Source: Ciona savignyi (lineage: Eukaryota; Chordata; Ascidiacea; Phlebobranchia; Cionidae). Taken from it: a DNA stretch of 64,000 nucleotides. The notes beneath the pieces are model-generated. The model saw nothing but the letters and a program-made list of their open reading frames with translations, had not been told where the DNA came from and ran no database searches. Position 1 is the stretch's first letter. The number at the start of each line of letters is the position of its first letter. The stretch covers positions 1,547-65,546 of the forward strand of contig CH000937.1 of NCBI GenBank assembly GCA_000149265.1, written 5' to 3'. Made by a program: the position numbers and the translations under genes. Shown in pieces: positions 10,029 through 21,223 of the stretch.

Positions 10029-10823
10029 CTGATGAACCATTGGAATGTGGGATGCAATACAACAGTTGCACAAACATTTAGACTGTTCTAAAACCGTCGA
10101 ATAAACCTCGGAGTATGTTTACTTGGGTATATTTTATACTAGGCCTGTTCACCACGTAAAATAATAAATTTTATATAAATAAGTGAGCAACTTACCCGAA
10201 TGAAACGTCCAATCCACCACCAGCTTTGTATCCCAGCCTTTAGCTCGATCAGTTCGTTTCAGATCAACGATGAACCCGAATTGTTCGATTCTGAATATTG
10301 TCGCGTTGAATTTGTGCGGCAGAGATGTGTTTGCGGGCGTCGCCTGCGCTTGTACGAATGTCGGTGGGGACTTGAAACACATCCTGTACAATATGAACTC
10401 CTTTCTATTCGAGTGTTTTGAAACAAAGTGGATTTCAGCGCTGCCGCGTCCGGACCTCGGCTGCTCTGCAGGTTGTCGGGGAATAACAATAAATGGGATA
10501 TTCATGTTTTGTTTCCAGGGTTGGGAAATCAAGGGGGTTACCATACGGGCAATCGTCAGATCACCCCGCGCCCATCGCCGGGTTACCGGAGCTATTGCAG
10601 TGTGTTGTGTATGATTGAGATGTACATTTAGTTTCAGTACAATTTAATAAACCACTGCGTTTGGGCGATGACTGATAAAAGTCTTTCCCAATGACACATC
10701 TGACCAGCAAGTGAGTTAGTTTCGAACCTTTGACCACAAAGCTACGAAGACAACGTTGTGAAGCTTACCTGTTGTAACAATGTTCACCCCACATACAACC
10801 ACCAGCAGAACAACACATTTCAT
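9739..10823 (-). CDS. Secreted lectin gene: signal peptide, H-type-lectin-like domain, start of a C-type lectin domain
   Basis: Three exons are proposed on the minus strand, 10823-10769, 10465-10196 and 10028-9739, all joined in phase 1. The first encodes a hydrophobic signal peptide. The second has the shape of an H-type lectin (agglutinin/discoidin-type) domain: a FKSPP turn, then IEQFGFIVDL, then a GWD...VDW end. The third begins a C-type lectin domain: YGGRMIWM, SCGRVGGRLVDI and VVWLGMNY. The canonical second half of the C-type fold, with its Cys pair and WxD motif, is not present before the stop at 9739, so another exon or truncation is likely. The product would be extracellular and carbohydrate-binding. 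A SINE sits in intron 1. Domain names are from pattern recognition only. Confidence 0.65.
10196..10465 (-). CDS. Lectin gene exon 2, H-type-lectin-like
   Basis: The acceptor is CGACAACCTGCAG and the donor TTCGG|GTAAG; it is phase 1 in and out, 90 codon equivalents. Visible motifs are SAEIHFVSK, LYRMCFKSPPTFVQA, HKFNATIFRIEQFGFIVDL and KLVVDWTFHSG. This matches the roughly 65-80 residue length of H-type lectin domains. Confidence 0.6.
10490..10762 (-). mobile_element. tRNA-derived SINE in a lectin intron
   Basis: The 10490-10615 part matches the SINE 3' body closely; the head-proximal 10620-10762 is strongly diverged but still ends in a B-box-like GTTTCGAACCTTTGACC. It lies in intron 1 of the lectin gene in the same orientation as the gene. 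Confidence 0.7.
10769..10823 (-). CDS. Lectin gene exon 1, signal peptide
   Basis: ATG followed by KCVVLLVVVCGVNIVTT, then donor G|GTAAGC, phase 1. This is a typical secretory leader confined to a short first exon. Confidence 0.7.
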
Positions 10824-10912
10824 TGTGACTATTACCCTAATCTGAATGAAATATATATTGGATAATGGGTTGCTACGAAATAGTGAATAACTATGTCGGT
10901 TTTACTATCGTT

Positions 10913-11036
10913 TGGTCTTAATTAAATTTTGATTGCTTAAAATTGTTCTTTCGCCTAGGTTTGGCGGCCGCGTCCGCTATATTTATTAAATTATATCCTT
11001 TTTTTAATAACGTGTTTTAACGACTGTTCGTTTTGC
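10913..11036 (+). mobile_element. LINE 3' UTR fragment
   Basis: It matches, in opposite orientation, the 3' part of the LINE at 12690-12790, sharing TTGTTCTTTCGCCTAGGTTT, GCCGCGTCCGCTATATTTAT and ACGTGTTTTAACGACTGTTC. Confidence 0.75.
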
Positions 11037-11039
11037 CGT

Positions 11040-12484
11040 TATAATAATATCACCTTATTGATCTTTTAACATGTGATTTTTATATCTATTTCACCCGAAT
11101 AAGTATCTTTAGTCGCTGAGAGAAAAATGTATCTTAGGTTTTGCAAATTTGCGGATATAAGACACTTCGCTAAGATAATATTAAATGTAGATTGCCATAC
11201 GAACTTCCATCGACCAATTTTGACTGCAAAGAAATTGCAGAGCACTGCTGTAAAAAGGTAAATCTCACTTACACTGTCCATCTGTGTTATAATAACTACT
11301 AATACTCCACTATATAATAAACCAAGTATTTTAATAAGAACGTCCAGTTATAAGAATCGATATGACGTGCTTTTCTCAGAATTTATGAGGGAAACGAACA
11401 GACGAATATTTCAAACAACACACCGAAATTCGGCCGACATTTTAATAAGAACTCATAAATAAACAGCATTGCATAAACGAAGACATATAAATCCACATAT
11501 ACAAAATACTTAATTGTAATGGCAGCTAATCGGTCGTATGTAATTCCATATAATAAAAATCTTTTTCCTCTTTCATTCGGGAACTGTTCATTTTAATATT
11601 TATCAAGTTGTAACATAAATAACTGGTATTTAAAAGCCTTGCACGAATGGTCATTTAAATGCACACAACCAAGAAAGCGGTTGAAGAAACTGCAGATATG
11701 ATCATATGCACTCACTCTAGGGTTAGAGCAGCTGATCTAATGTGTTGAACGAGATGGAGAAATTGGGTTTAGATACATCTTGTTGTACAAGATTACGACG
11801 ATTTATCTTTCGGGATAATTCAAATCGCTTCTTTGTTGATTGGTAACCCGTTCTCCGTTAAGTTATTCTGTCGGTCAAATCAGGAAATGTTTCTATTGTA
11901 ATATTTACACCAGGAACCATTGGGTGGGATGATGATTGATCACTTTCATTCACATACTTGATATGAAGACTCATATATATTTATTTACGAGTTATAATTA
12001 GTTTTCCGCATTTGGGTATGTTTGCTTCCAATGAAACAACATAGAAACGAACTACCAATCGAAAATATGTTTGTTTTCGACCAGGAACTTGTATCACATG
12101 TTGAAAATTTAACTATTGATGTTTGTATTTTTTAATCACTACTTGGTGATGATATGTGAGGACACATTTTGAATATTTATTCGTCTAATATCGGTCACGT
12201 GTGATGATGTCTTTGAACACTCCTTCCCAAGATAAAATAATTATTTTCAACCAGAATTGAGATCGTTGAGTTCATCTAAAAAGTGGTATGCGCTGCGCCA
12301 TCATCACATCCTGCAACCATGGTTAAAGAACCGCGCCATATATAACTGGATTGAGCCCCAACAAAGTGCACCTCCATTAAGTTACGTAGCAATGTGGATG
12401 CACATTTAGTGGAAAGAAGAAGCATTTGCGCACGAAAACGGGAAGGAAAAACTTTTTTTTACATTTTATGGCCGGAAATTCTTT
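11040..12484. other. AT-rich spacer, no gene recognised
   Basis: Only short open stretches. A 71-codon minus-strand frame at 11066-11281 has no recognisable motif, and I do not call it a gene. Confidence 0.4.
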
Positions 12485-12562
12485 CCCGTGTGTTAACCCC
12501 CCTTGGTTTTCTTATTCACGGTGATAAACCCAAATATTTTATCCTATCCTATTAAATACAGA
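12485..12562 (+). mobile_element. SINE 3' end with tail
   Basis: CCCGTGTGTTAACCCCCC, a variant of the CCATTCACGGGGATAA block, and a TATCCTATCCTATT tail. Confidence 0.7.
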
Positions 12563-13764
12563 TGTGGCTCCATGGGCCATACCAACCGGGTTATTCAATG
12601 AAGTTTAGTTTATTAGTTTATTCATTTTTTGCCCCAGATTTTAAAAATGGCAAACGAATATAATCACAACACAGGAATGGGAAAAGACGGCAAAACAAAC
12701 AGTCGTTAAAACACGTCAATAAAGAAAAAAACAATTAATAAATATAGCGGACGCGGCTGCCAAACCTAAGCGAAAGAACAATATTAAGCGATTCAAATTT
12801 AATTAGGATCAAAACGGTGTAGAGCCCTGAAAAAGAGTGTGCGGTAAAGCGCAACCAGTACTGAGGGGGAGCCTTTAGGAGAAGGTGTGGCCCGAGAGCC
12901 TGGACCAGAGTGGAAAAAGAAAAAAAAACCTAAAATGAAATTCATTTGAATAATACTTATGTAGGAGTGTGAAAAAGGAGCACTACGGTAGTGCACCATA
13001 AATAACAAAAAAGAAAAACAAAACAAGCGAAATGTTAAAATAAATAAAGCACAATAAAGAATAAATAAATAAATAAATAGCAAGCCAAAGAAGGGTTGCT
13101 AGAAAATGAAAAATACAAAAGATTGCAGCAAGAATCCGATTATATTAATGCAAATTTGTTATGACATATTGGTTTATTTATGACTGCCATCTTCATCTGG
13201 AGATCACGCTGCCAACCCTCATACAGGACGCTCTCCTTGTAGATGAAATTACTGTGTCCGGATATCTGGAACAATAATGTCTTGGCAGTATAGTTGTAAA
13301 AATACTCAAGACAGCAAAGAATGAAAAAATAGATGGAAATAAAAAGAGGTTAGGGAACAGGGTGGTGTGGACTTAGATGATGAGAAATATTTTAAAAACC
13401 AAAAACAAGTAATAAGACTATAAGTGATAAACTTTAAAATACAGAGCTCTGTTAGGGCCGGCAAAAACTATTTCACAGAAAAAACAAAACCAAGTGTGCC
13501 AACGGCTTACCAAGTAACAGAGAATACTGTAAAAAACATCATCATAAATAAAACTTTTGTTTGTGTAAACAAATCAATATTGTTAGCATGCAAAGGAAGT
13601 CAAGACATGCATGCAAAGGAAGTGAGATTTAATGTGGTGATCATAATTGAAAACGAGCAAAATCTGGAAACTATTTATGCATGTAATTTTATTTCAAATA
13701 ATCAACAATGTGAAAAGAAATACATTCAGGTGTAAATATGTGAAAAAGGATAGATAAGGTGAAG

Positions 13765-15288
13765 GAATTATTTGGGCAAGGGGTAAATGGAATTTTTAAC
13801 ATACAAAGGGGAATTTTTGGATTGTTTTAACATAAAATAAATAAGTATTAGTGAAACTAGGGAAGCGCGCGGATGAGGGTCTTCCAAGAGGTGTTGTTTG
13901 ACAGCTTTAATAAACTTTTTACACGATTTAATCTCACGAATGTTATTTGGTAATTGTTGCCAAAACTTGGGCCTATGTATTTTAGGGATTGTTGGGATAG
14001 GGACTTGTTACAAAAAGGAATTAAAAATTGGGAATTGTTTTCATTGTAGTTTTAGGTTTTCATTGTAGTTTATTGTGGAGAGCAGGTGGAAGTGTGTTGT
14101 TATGGCATTTGTGCATTATGGATAATATTTGTAATTTGTGCATGTCATAAATTGTTAAAAGTCCATGTTTACTCATTATAGAAACTGTATTTTCACGTTT
14201 ACCAAGGTTAAATATTAGGCGAATGAACTTATTGCACACTCGCTGTAATTTAGTTAGTATTAAGTTATTACCATAACACCAGGTGGATATGCAATAGTGA
14301 AGGTGACATAGCATAAGTGAGTGGTATAATGTAAGAAGTGAGGGTTGGTCAACAAGGGGTTTTATTTTACGTACCATTAGTAAATTAGTGTTAAGTTTCT
14401 TATGGAGTATTTGCATGTGTGGTTTCCAGGAAAGGTTGTCATTTAAAGTTAGACCAAGAAATTTAAAGCTGTTCACTTGTTCAATTTTATAGTTATTTAT
14501 TGAAATGAGGGGTTGTACTGAAACTAGGGATTTAATGGAGTTGGAAAAGTAGATGTATTTTGTTTTATCAGTGTTAAGAATCAGTTTGTTGCTGGAAAGC
14601 CATGTGTATAATCTGTCTAGATCCGCATTAGCATTTTCATAGGTTATGGATTGGTTGCGGCCAGGGGTAAAAAATGTGGTGTCATCGGCAAACATAATAG
14701 CTTTACTGTGGGTTAAGCAATTTGGCAGGTCATTGATATAGATAAGGGATAGTAAAGGACCAAGAATAGATCCTTGAGGAACTCCTAATTTAACTGGGTT
14801 CGGGTTGGAAGATAGAGTTCCATTAAAATCAACAATTTGTTGTCGGTTTGACAAATAACTGGTGAACCAATCAAGTGCTACACCTCGGATGCCATAATGA
14901 GACATTTTGTTTAGCAAGATGTCATGATCAATGGTGTCGAATGCTTTTGACAGGTCTAAAAAAAACACCAATAACAGATTTCTTTTTTTCCAAATGATCA
15001 GATATTATATTAACCAGGAGAGTGCTAGCATGGCTAGTTGAATGATCTTTCCTGAATCCAAATTGGTTGTTGTGAAGAATATTATTGCGATTTTAGAAAG
15101 AGTGGGTTCTGTTGTACATTCGTTTTTCTATTATTTTAGAAAATGACGGCAGTAGACTAATCGGTCGGTAGTTATTTATCAGTGAGTGCTTGCCTTTTTT
15201 AAAGACTGGGATAACTTTTGCAATTTTAAAGTCATTTATAAATTTGCCTGATTGTAGGGATAGATTAAATATATGGGATAGTACCTGT
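13765..15288 (-). pseudogene. LINE reverse transcriptase, main part
   Basis: The frame contains [55 protein letters not shown] and the catalytic FADDT, then [16 protein letters not shown] and the C-terminal LTIYDMHKL. The longest open stretch is 14971-14060. A frame change near 14060 leads into WQQLPNNIREIK and ends near 13765. The N-terminal RT part continues at 15742-15873 beyond the insert. Confidence 0.85.
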
Positions 15289-15741
15289 GGAGAATCAGGT
15301 TCTTTTGTGGTTGATTTGCGTGCTTATAGCTATAGCATTAAACCTGACCTGAATTCTCCAACTACTTAGACTGCGAATTGACTCCGTCTCGGAAGGTATC
15401 CAAATTGTATCTCATAAGCTGATACAGAAAAACACATACACTTCAATTGGTTGCCTGAACATGCTCGGAGCCGCGTCCGAGCAGGCGATTTATTTTTGGT
15501 CCTGATTCCAAAACGCGTTTTCGATAAAAATTAATGCAAAAACGTTATACACAAAACATCAGCTTGCAACACGTATGGCGTGAGGATTATATCCCGTTGG
15601 CACGCACAGAAAGAGGCACAAAGGTTTTTAGAACAGGCGCACACGCAGCTGTGCACCATACAATAATGGCTTACTTAAACAATTTCTCAAAACATAATAT
15701 AATGTGCAACAAATATTACACAAGCCGCGAATGTCACTACA
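15289..15741. mobile_element. 453-bp unidentified insertion with 7-bp target duplication
   Basis: TACCTGT occurs at 15282-15288 and at 15742-15748. Omitting one copy and the 453 bp between makes the LINE RT frame continuous. The insert begins GGAGAATCAGGTT and has an inverted partner (AACCTGACCTGAATTCTCC) about 55 bp inside, forming a hairpin at that end only. I recognise no family. Confidence 0.8.
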
Positions 15742-16304
15742 TACCTGTAGTATATTGACTGGTGTTGATTTTACAACCTTTGCTGTGATGTGATCTAAGC
15801 CGCTGCTGGATTTCGATTTTAAGTCGAGTATTATTGTTTTAATCTCATGTGGACTAGTAGGGAATATATACATAGAAGTAGATGATTGGGATTATAGGCA
15901 ATATGTGTGGTGTGAGGTGGATGGTGGAATCCGGTTTACCAACTCAGTTGCAACATTTGAAAAATGATCATTAAAATGGTTAATGTGTATTGGGTTGCTG
16001 GTAGATGATCCATTAATTTCAAATGACTTTGAGATTTGTGGTTTTGATTTCCCGAGTAGTTCATTTATGGACCTCCATGTAGCCTTTATGTTATTTCTGT
16101 TAGTCTTGAACATTTTTCTATAAGAACATTTTTTGGCAGCTTAGATTTTGTGATGGTACAAATTACGAGCTTTATGGTATTCCAATTTTGATGAGACTGT
16201 TCTTTTTAGTAAATACTTCTTGTATAGTTTTTGTTTAGTTTTATTTAATTTCTTTATTTCTTCATTGAACCACTTAAAGTTGTATTTGGGTGCTTTGTTA
16301 GCTA

Positions 16305-17130
16305 CTAGTGGAAAGCTGTTTTTAAACTCTGTATTGTATTGGAATATGCACAGTTGGAATCTGATTCACAAAATATATTGTCAGTGCTAAGATGTTGTAG
16401 GTTGTTGTTAAAAGAAACTATATTTGTATCACTGAAGGATCTTGAGCTAGATTGAGATTTACTAGATTTGCTATTGATATATGAATTAGGCCTCAGTGCT
16501 AATATAACTGGTAAATGGTCAGATATGTTATCAGTTAAAATGCAAGCTTTAACTAATGGAGGTTCAATAGTGGTCCAAAAATGATCAATTGCAGTTGAAC
16601 CTGAGTCAGTAAACCGGGTTGGTTTGTCAATGATTGATTCATAGCAGAAGTCCTGCATTGTATTAGTAAAATCAGTGACAGTGTTTTTATTAATATTAAG
16701 GAGGTCGTAATTAAAATCCCCAACTATAATACAATTACAGTTTCGGTTGTCAATTGTTTCTAGTGTTTTTGATCATATGTGCATAAAGGCTGAATTTGAT
16801 TGAGTATCCAATTTTGGAGACCTATAGATAACACCGCAGATTAACGATGATTTATGATTGGGTTTTAGGTGTGGTGTTAAATTGGGAAACACTACAAATA
16901 GGGATTCAAACACTTTTCCCCCATAATTGAGATACAGTCCTTAATTTGAAACTCTAAATGAGAGCGAATGTACATTCCTACCCCCCCCCGCCTCTAGATT
17001 TAGATCGACTATTACTTACAAAAACATAGCCGTTTAAATTTGAGTAGTGACCGCTAAGATTTTTACTATCCAGGTTTCTTTAATGGCAACAACTTCCAGT
17101 TGGAATTGCAGGGATGCAACTAATGTCTCT
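16305..17130 (-). pseudogene. LINE endonuclease domain, broken
   Basis: Visible exonuclease-endonuclease-phosphatase motifs in order are GVIYRSPKLD, IIVGDFNYD, DKPTRFTDSGSTAIDHFW and SDHLPV. The GDFN and SDHLPV motifs carry catalytic Asp/Asn/His residues. Frame changes separate the motifs. Confidence 0.75.
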
Positions 17131-17429
17131 AGTTTTGTAAAGTTATTTGGGTTAGCCAATGATCTAATATTAGGCTAAGACTTAAAACTGTTAAGCCTTG
17201 GTGCTTTTCAAATAAAAAGGATTTACATTGGTTGTTATTGACATATGATTCTGGGCACCTAATGGAAGTCAACTCATCCTCTTCATCTAGCATATTTTCA
17301 TTTAAATTGTCCAAAAATTTATTTAATTTTCCGCACCGAGGGTTGACTGGTTTACTTGGTCGGGAGTGGTTTGAGAGGAGGGGATGAAAAGTAAGGAAGA
17401 AAGTTCCAGATCGGGAACATTCGAGAATG

Positions 17430-17640
17430 GAAGGCACGGTGGATCTTGGCAGTTATCACAAAACCATTTGTGGTGTAAAGTTGTGACATTCTTTTTAATA
17501 TTTAATTGATGCTTTGGTAGTGTTGACAAGCATTTGCAATGAAAATGTAAGTTACAACTGTCACAGTAAATAAAATATTAATTAACACGGATTGTCTTTC
17601 TGCAGTTTAGACAGACATTCTTTTTTTATGGATCCGGTTT
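17430..17640 (-). pseudogene. LINE PHD-type zinc finger
   Basis: Cys pairs CLNC, YCDSC, HFHCKCL and WFCDNC follow the C4HC3 PHD order. One in-frame TAA lies between the first and second pairs, so it is broken here. Confidence 0.7.
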
Positions 17641-18081
17641 GCATATTAAGGAGTTAGGATTTATACTAGGTGTTACGGTCACGTGTCTTTTCTTTTTTGT
17701 TTTATTTTGCTCTCTTGTTTAAGTTGTACGTGTTGCATGGAATCCTTGAGACCTAAGGTCATTTCATTTTATACTAGGAATCAAGTGGTGGTCTAATTGA
17801 AACCATACTATTGTTAAAAGGTTTTTTTTCTGTATAGTGTCCGGAAAATTATTGTATATTTTGGCCGGAAATTTCAGGTATGTGTTATTTGATTATATTT
17901 TGTTTCACTGACGTACCTTTTGTTAATCATTTTATTATTTTGTTTTTAGTTTTTGTTAATCATTTATTTGTTTTATACCCCAACGCAATACAAGGAAAAC
18001 TACATGTTGCGCGTATCTGATATATAAGGCCAGGCTTGTACTTGGGTCAAGTACGGCCGCAACAGTAACTGAACTAAAACT

Positions 18082-18657
18082 TTGAAAAGTTTTAATCCGA
18101 GTGAACCAGGCTCTAAACGGAGCAACAAATTATTAGATATGGAACTGAGTAACGTTACTATTAGAAGGCCGAAGTCGAGTCAAACCGCAGGTACATTCCC
18201 CGTGCAGAAGGACTACAGAACGGAGGAAATGCCTGGCGGTACGGAACACTCGACAAGCGTGGAAATAAATCTGCGTTTAAGAACATTGCAAGCCACGGTG
18301 AACAAAGGCGCATCTAAAGTTGAAAGATCAATTGTGATATCAGGTGACATTTTAGAAATCCAAACGTTATTTTTAAGTCTTACCAAGTTGGAAGACGACT
18401 ACACGGCTTTGTTTGACGAAGTAATCGAAACGTTTACTGCGACCGACAAATTGGAAGCGCATGACAATAGGCGACAAATCGAAGCCAGAATAAGAGAAAT
18501 CACCAAAAATGTGAGAGTGGCAATAGAGCAACTCCGAGCCGAGCGCATATCGGCAAAGTCGAGCTCAAAGACAGCCAGATCATCTGCGTGCCTAGACGCC
18601 GAAATCAAACACAATTCTTTCGGCATAAACGATCATGATATTAATGGCTATGGGTAA
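18082..18657 (+). pseudogene. BEL/Pao Gag N-terminal fragment
   Basis: An ATG at 18139 is the likely start. The charged helical stretches (RIREITKNVRVAIEQL, AERISAKSSSKTA) resemble the N-terminal coiled-coil region of BEL Gag. The frame stops 50 bp before the solo LTR. Confidence 0.6.
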
Positions 18658-18705
18658 TCAAAAAATAGTTAAGAACATTACATCGACCACGACACTGCAT
18701 GGAGT

Positions 18706-19322
18706 TGTGGGCTCGCGCTTTTTAAACGCTGATTGCTTGTATTTGGCTGACCGAGGCGTTGGCTGAGCTCGATTCAGCCGGCTGCCTTACGGTCTCTGGC
18801 GAGCTGCGCAGCGGAGTCTATACGTTTATTCTCCACAGATCGCCTACAAATAATTATTGTAGTAACGATTTGTACTGTCTTAATCTCAAACTCAAAGTCT
18901 ATAACTCTTGATTCACTTTAGTTGTATTCTGCGTCTCATTCAATATAGGGTTTATTCGCGAAGCGAGTTACTTAGTACGTTACACAGCATAACGCAAGTT
19001 ATCTTGTCTGAAGTACGTCATTGTAGGTTATTATAATAGGTTATTTAAATTTCCAGAATATATACGGAATTTACAAGGTGCGAAAAGTTTACGTGCGAGA
19101 CGTTTCACATCTGCACGTTTGACTAACTGTGTGAATTGGATGAAAAAACTATGTTAATGATTTAAACGGCAAAAATACAAAAGGCCCGTACAAGGTGATA
19201 ATTACGTACAAAGTAATAAAACGTGAGAGTCGGTAAACTTGAAACGCAAAAAAAAATGACGTTAAAACACAAAATATTTTTGACATAAATTAAAACAAAT
19301 ATATACTATACGAAATGCTACA
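18706..19322. mobile_element. Solo LTR, 617 bp, with 4-bp target duplication
   Basis: It begins TGTGGGCTCGCGC and ends GCTACA, flanked by GAGT at 18702-18705 and 19323-19326. It matches 37731-38291 along most of its length and is distantly like 61094-61641. The TG...CA ends and 4-bp duplication mark LTR retrotransposon integration. It interrupts the Gag region of the older BEL element. Confidence 0.82.
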
Positions 19323-19369
19323 GAGTGCTCAGGTGAAACGTATTGATCCTGTTTCTATGCATCAAAGGG

Positions 19370-19649
19370 CAAGAAGCTAATTAAAAGCGCGTTATGGCAA
19401 CGAAAGCGTGGTAGGAAAGGCATTCTTGGACAAGCTGTAGTTATGGCCAAAAAAAGCATAAAGTCTCTAGATATACTGGACTTCTCATATGAGAGTGCAA
19501 AAATAAACGCCAAACTTCCACAATTTGTTAATTCAAAGTGGCGAGAAGTTGTTATCCAATGGAAAGCAGATCACAGCAACCAATATCCACCGTTTGAGGT
19601 ATTAGCCTCTTTCATTAACCAAAAGGCGGAAATAGAGAACATACCATAG
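19370..19649 (+). pseudogene. BEL/Pao Gag middle fragment
   Basis: Two frames carry family motifs: ARYGNESVVGKAFLDKL and then LPQFVNSKWREVVIQW with PPFEVLASFI, which match the conserved Gag stretch with W-R and P-x-F of BEL elements. A frame change lies near 19438. Confidence 0.65.
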
Positions 19650-19733
19650 CTTAACGATGTTGGACAATACGAGCGATCACGACAAACGTCATTTAATACA
19701 CCACATAGATCGCATCGAAATGTTGAAGCTACG

Positions 19734-20350
19734 GTGCTAAGCACGAGATTGAGTTTCGATCACAAATCGAAAGAATTAATAAATCCAAATCAGCTTTGCG
19801 AATGTATGCAGGTTGATTTTATTGAAAGGAAAAACGACAATCACCAGAAACGTGCTCCAGAGGACAAAAGGGCTGTGGATATTAGCTGTGATAACATACG
19901 ACAATGTGATGACGGTCATTACAAAACGGAGACTGCAGATATTGTGCGAAACAACTTCTACGTTAACGATGGTGTAACGTCGGTACCGAATTGTGAGAGA
20001 GCGATCGAGCTGGTAAGAAACAGTAAACGTTTATGCTCTAAAGCAGGTCTACGAGTGCACAAGTTCGCGTCCAATCGGAAAGAAGTTGTCGAAACGATCA
20101 GCCAGGAAGACCGATCTCGAGGCTCACTATCCAAAGGCTTGACAGCTACGGTTTCGATAGAGAGGGTGCTTGGTGTGGAATGGTGTTTGGAACGCGATTC
20201 CCTGTGCTTCCGGACCATCTTGAAAGACTTTCCGATCACCAGACGAGGCCCTATTTTGCTGAAAAGAAAGACAATGCTTCAGCATCCGTGTAAGTAGAAA
20301 TGCGACTGGGATGATCCTGTCCCAGATGATATACAAGCACGGTCGATTAG
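19734..20350 (+). pseudogene. BEL/Pao reverse transcriptase fragment
   Basis: NNFYVNDGVTSVPN and AGLRVHKFASNRKEV correspond to the RT region following the YVDD-type motif in BEL pol. VLGVEW and WDDPVPDDI are later family landmarks. The RT catalytic core upstream is deleted; Gag-like sequence precedes this within 90 bp. Confidence 0.7.
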
Positions 20351-20352
20351 AT

Positions 20353-20522
20353 AGGATAGGATATTTATCTTTATTCCCGTGAATGGGAAAACCAAGGAGT
20401 TAACACACGGGCAATCGTCAGATCACCCCGCGCCCACCGTCGGGTTACCGGAGCTATTGCAGTGTGTTATATTGGAAACGTTCCTTCAATTTGGTAGAAC
20501 CCATTAATTCGCTGAGTTCGGG
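20353..20522 (-). mobile_element. SINE 3' body, part of a chimera
   Basis: Read on the minus strand it runs from GAACTCAGCGAATTAATGGG to the GGATAGGATA-type tail at the left. The tRNA head is replaced by an 18S rRNA segment in the same orientation. Confidence 0.85.
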
Positions 20523-20806
20523 CACGACCGGGGTTCAACGGGTTTCCCGGACCTGTCGGCCAAGGAGAGCACACGCTGATCCGGTCAGTGTAGCGCGCGT
20601 GCGGCCCCGAACATCTAAGGGCATCACAGACCTGTTATTGCTCAATCTCGTGTGGCTAAACGCCACTTGTCCCTCTAAGAAGTTAAACGCCGACCGGGAT
20701 GGTCGCGTAACTATTTAGCAAGCCAGAGTCTCGTTCGTTATCGGAATTAACCAGACAAATCGCTCCACCAACTAAGAACGGCCATGCACCACCACCCACA
20801 GAATCA
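20523..20806 (-). rRNA. 18S rRNA fragment (retrocopy, not a functional gene)
   Basis: The minus strand reads as an internal part of 18S rRNA near its 3' third, with near-universal blocks CTGTGGGTGGTGGTGCATGG, CGTTCTTAGTTGGTGGAGCG, GATTTGTCTGGTTAATTCCG and CCCTTAGATGT-type sequence. Some positions differ from what I recall of metazoan 18S, as expected for a dead copy. It is joined to the SINE body and has BEL pol sequence on its other side. Confidence 0.92.
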
Positions 20807-20810
20807 AGAT

Positions 20811-21170
20811 GGAGGGATCTGAATCATCTAAAGGTACTGCGGTGTTTTTTTTTTCAAACTTTGTCGCAATAATTCGACGAGAGTTTCATCATTTTTTTGA
20901 TGCCAGCAACATAGGATACGGTGAAGTTCAACTAATCGACCTGTACGCGCGACCCCGTAGGCGAAGAGTACAGAACAGGACTGAACAATTTTGGCCACGT
21001 TGGAAATGGAAAACCGAGTCAAACTAACACGGCGAAACGAATGGTGCTTAACGCAGCACAACTTGGAGAGAATGTTCTAGATGACGAAGGAAGGAGAACA
21101 AGTGCAGCTCAAGTTCTCCGCCGCCCAATACATAAACTGGTATTACTGCTTCGGGCTGCAGAAAATACAA
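20811..21170 (+). pseudogene. BEL/Pao post-RT and C-terminal pol remnants
   Basis: RDLNHLK and HHFFDASNIGYG are the linker and RNase H start of BEL pol. LRRPIHKLVLLL near 21105-21140 resembles the end of the BEL polyprotein. The integrase between them is deleted. Confidence 0.6.
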
Positions 21171-21223
21171 TCGTCTAATGACATGGTGTCGATTCCCGAA
21201 CCTTTCAAACTTTTGAAACCTAT

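Larger units (their letters stand above)
12600..17680 (-). mobile_element. Non-LTR retrotransposon (LINE) with PHD finger, endonuclease and RT
   Basis: Read on the minus strand, the order is a PHD-like zinc finger (about 17640-17430), an apurinic-type endonuclease (about 17130-16305), a reverse transcriptase (about 15870-13765) and a 3' UTR ending near 12606 in an AATAAACT-repeat tail. PHD-bearing ORFs with this order occur in CR1/L2/Crack-group LINEs. The copy has several stops and frame changes and a foreign 453-bp insert. Partial copies of its 3' end are at 10913-11036, 60378-61015 and 63360-63495. Confidence 0.88.
17990..21210 (+). mobile_element. Decayed BEL/Pao retrotransposon
   Basis: Gag and pol fragments occur in order on the plus strand with large deletions: Gag N-terminus 18082-18657, Gag middle 19370-19649, RT 19734-20350, post-RT and RNase H 20811-20930, and the C-terminal pol tail to about 21170. 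It has been hit by a solo LTR and by a SINE/18S chimera. I could not identify its own LTRs with confidence. A TG...CA stretch at about 17674-18062 is only a candidate. Confidence 0.75.

Noticed and set aside
20523-20806. Genuine rDNA unit
   Set aside because: Only an internal ~284 bp of 18S is present, with base changes, bounded by SINE and retrotransposon sequence.
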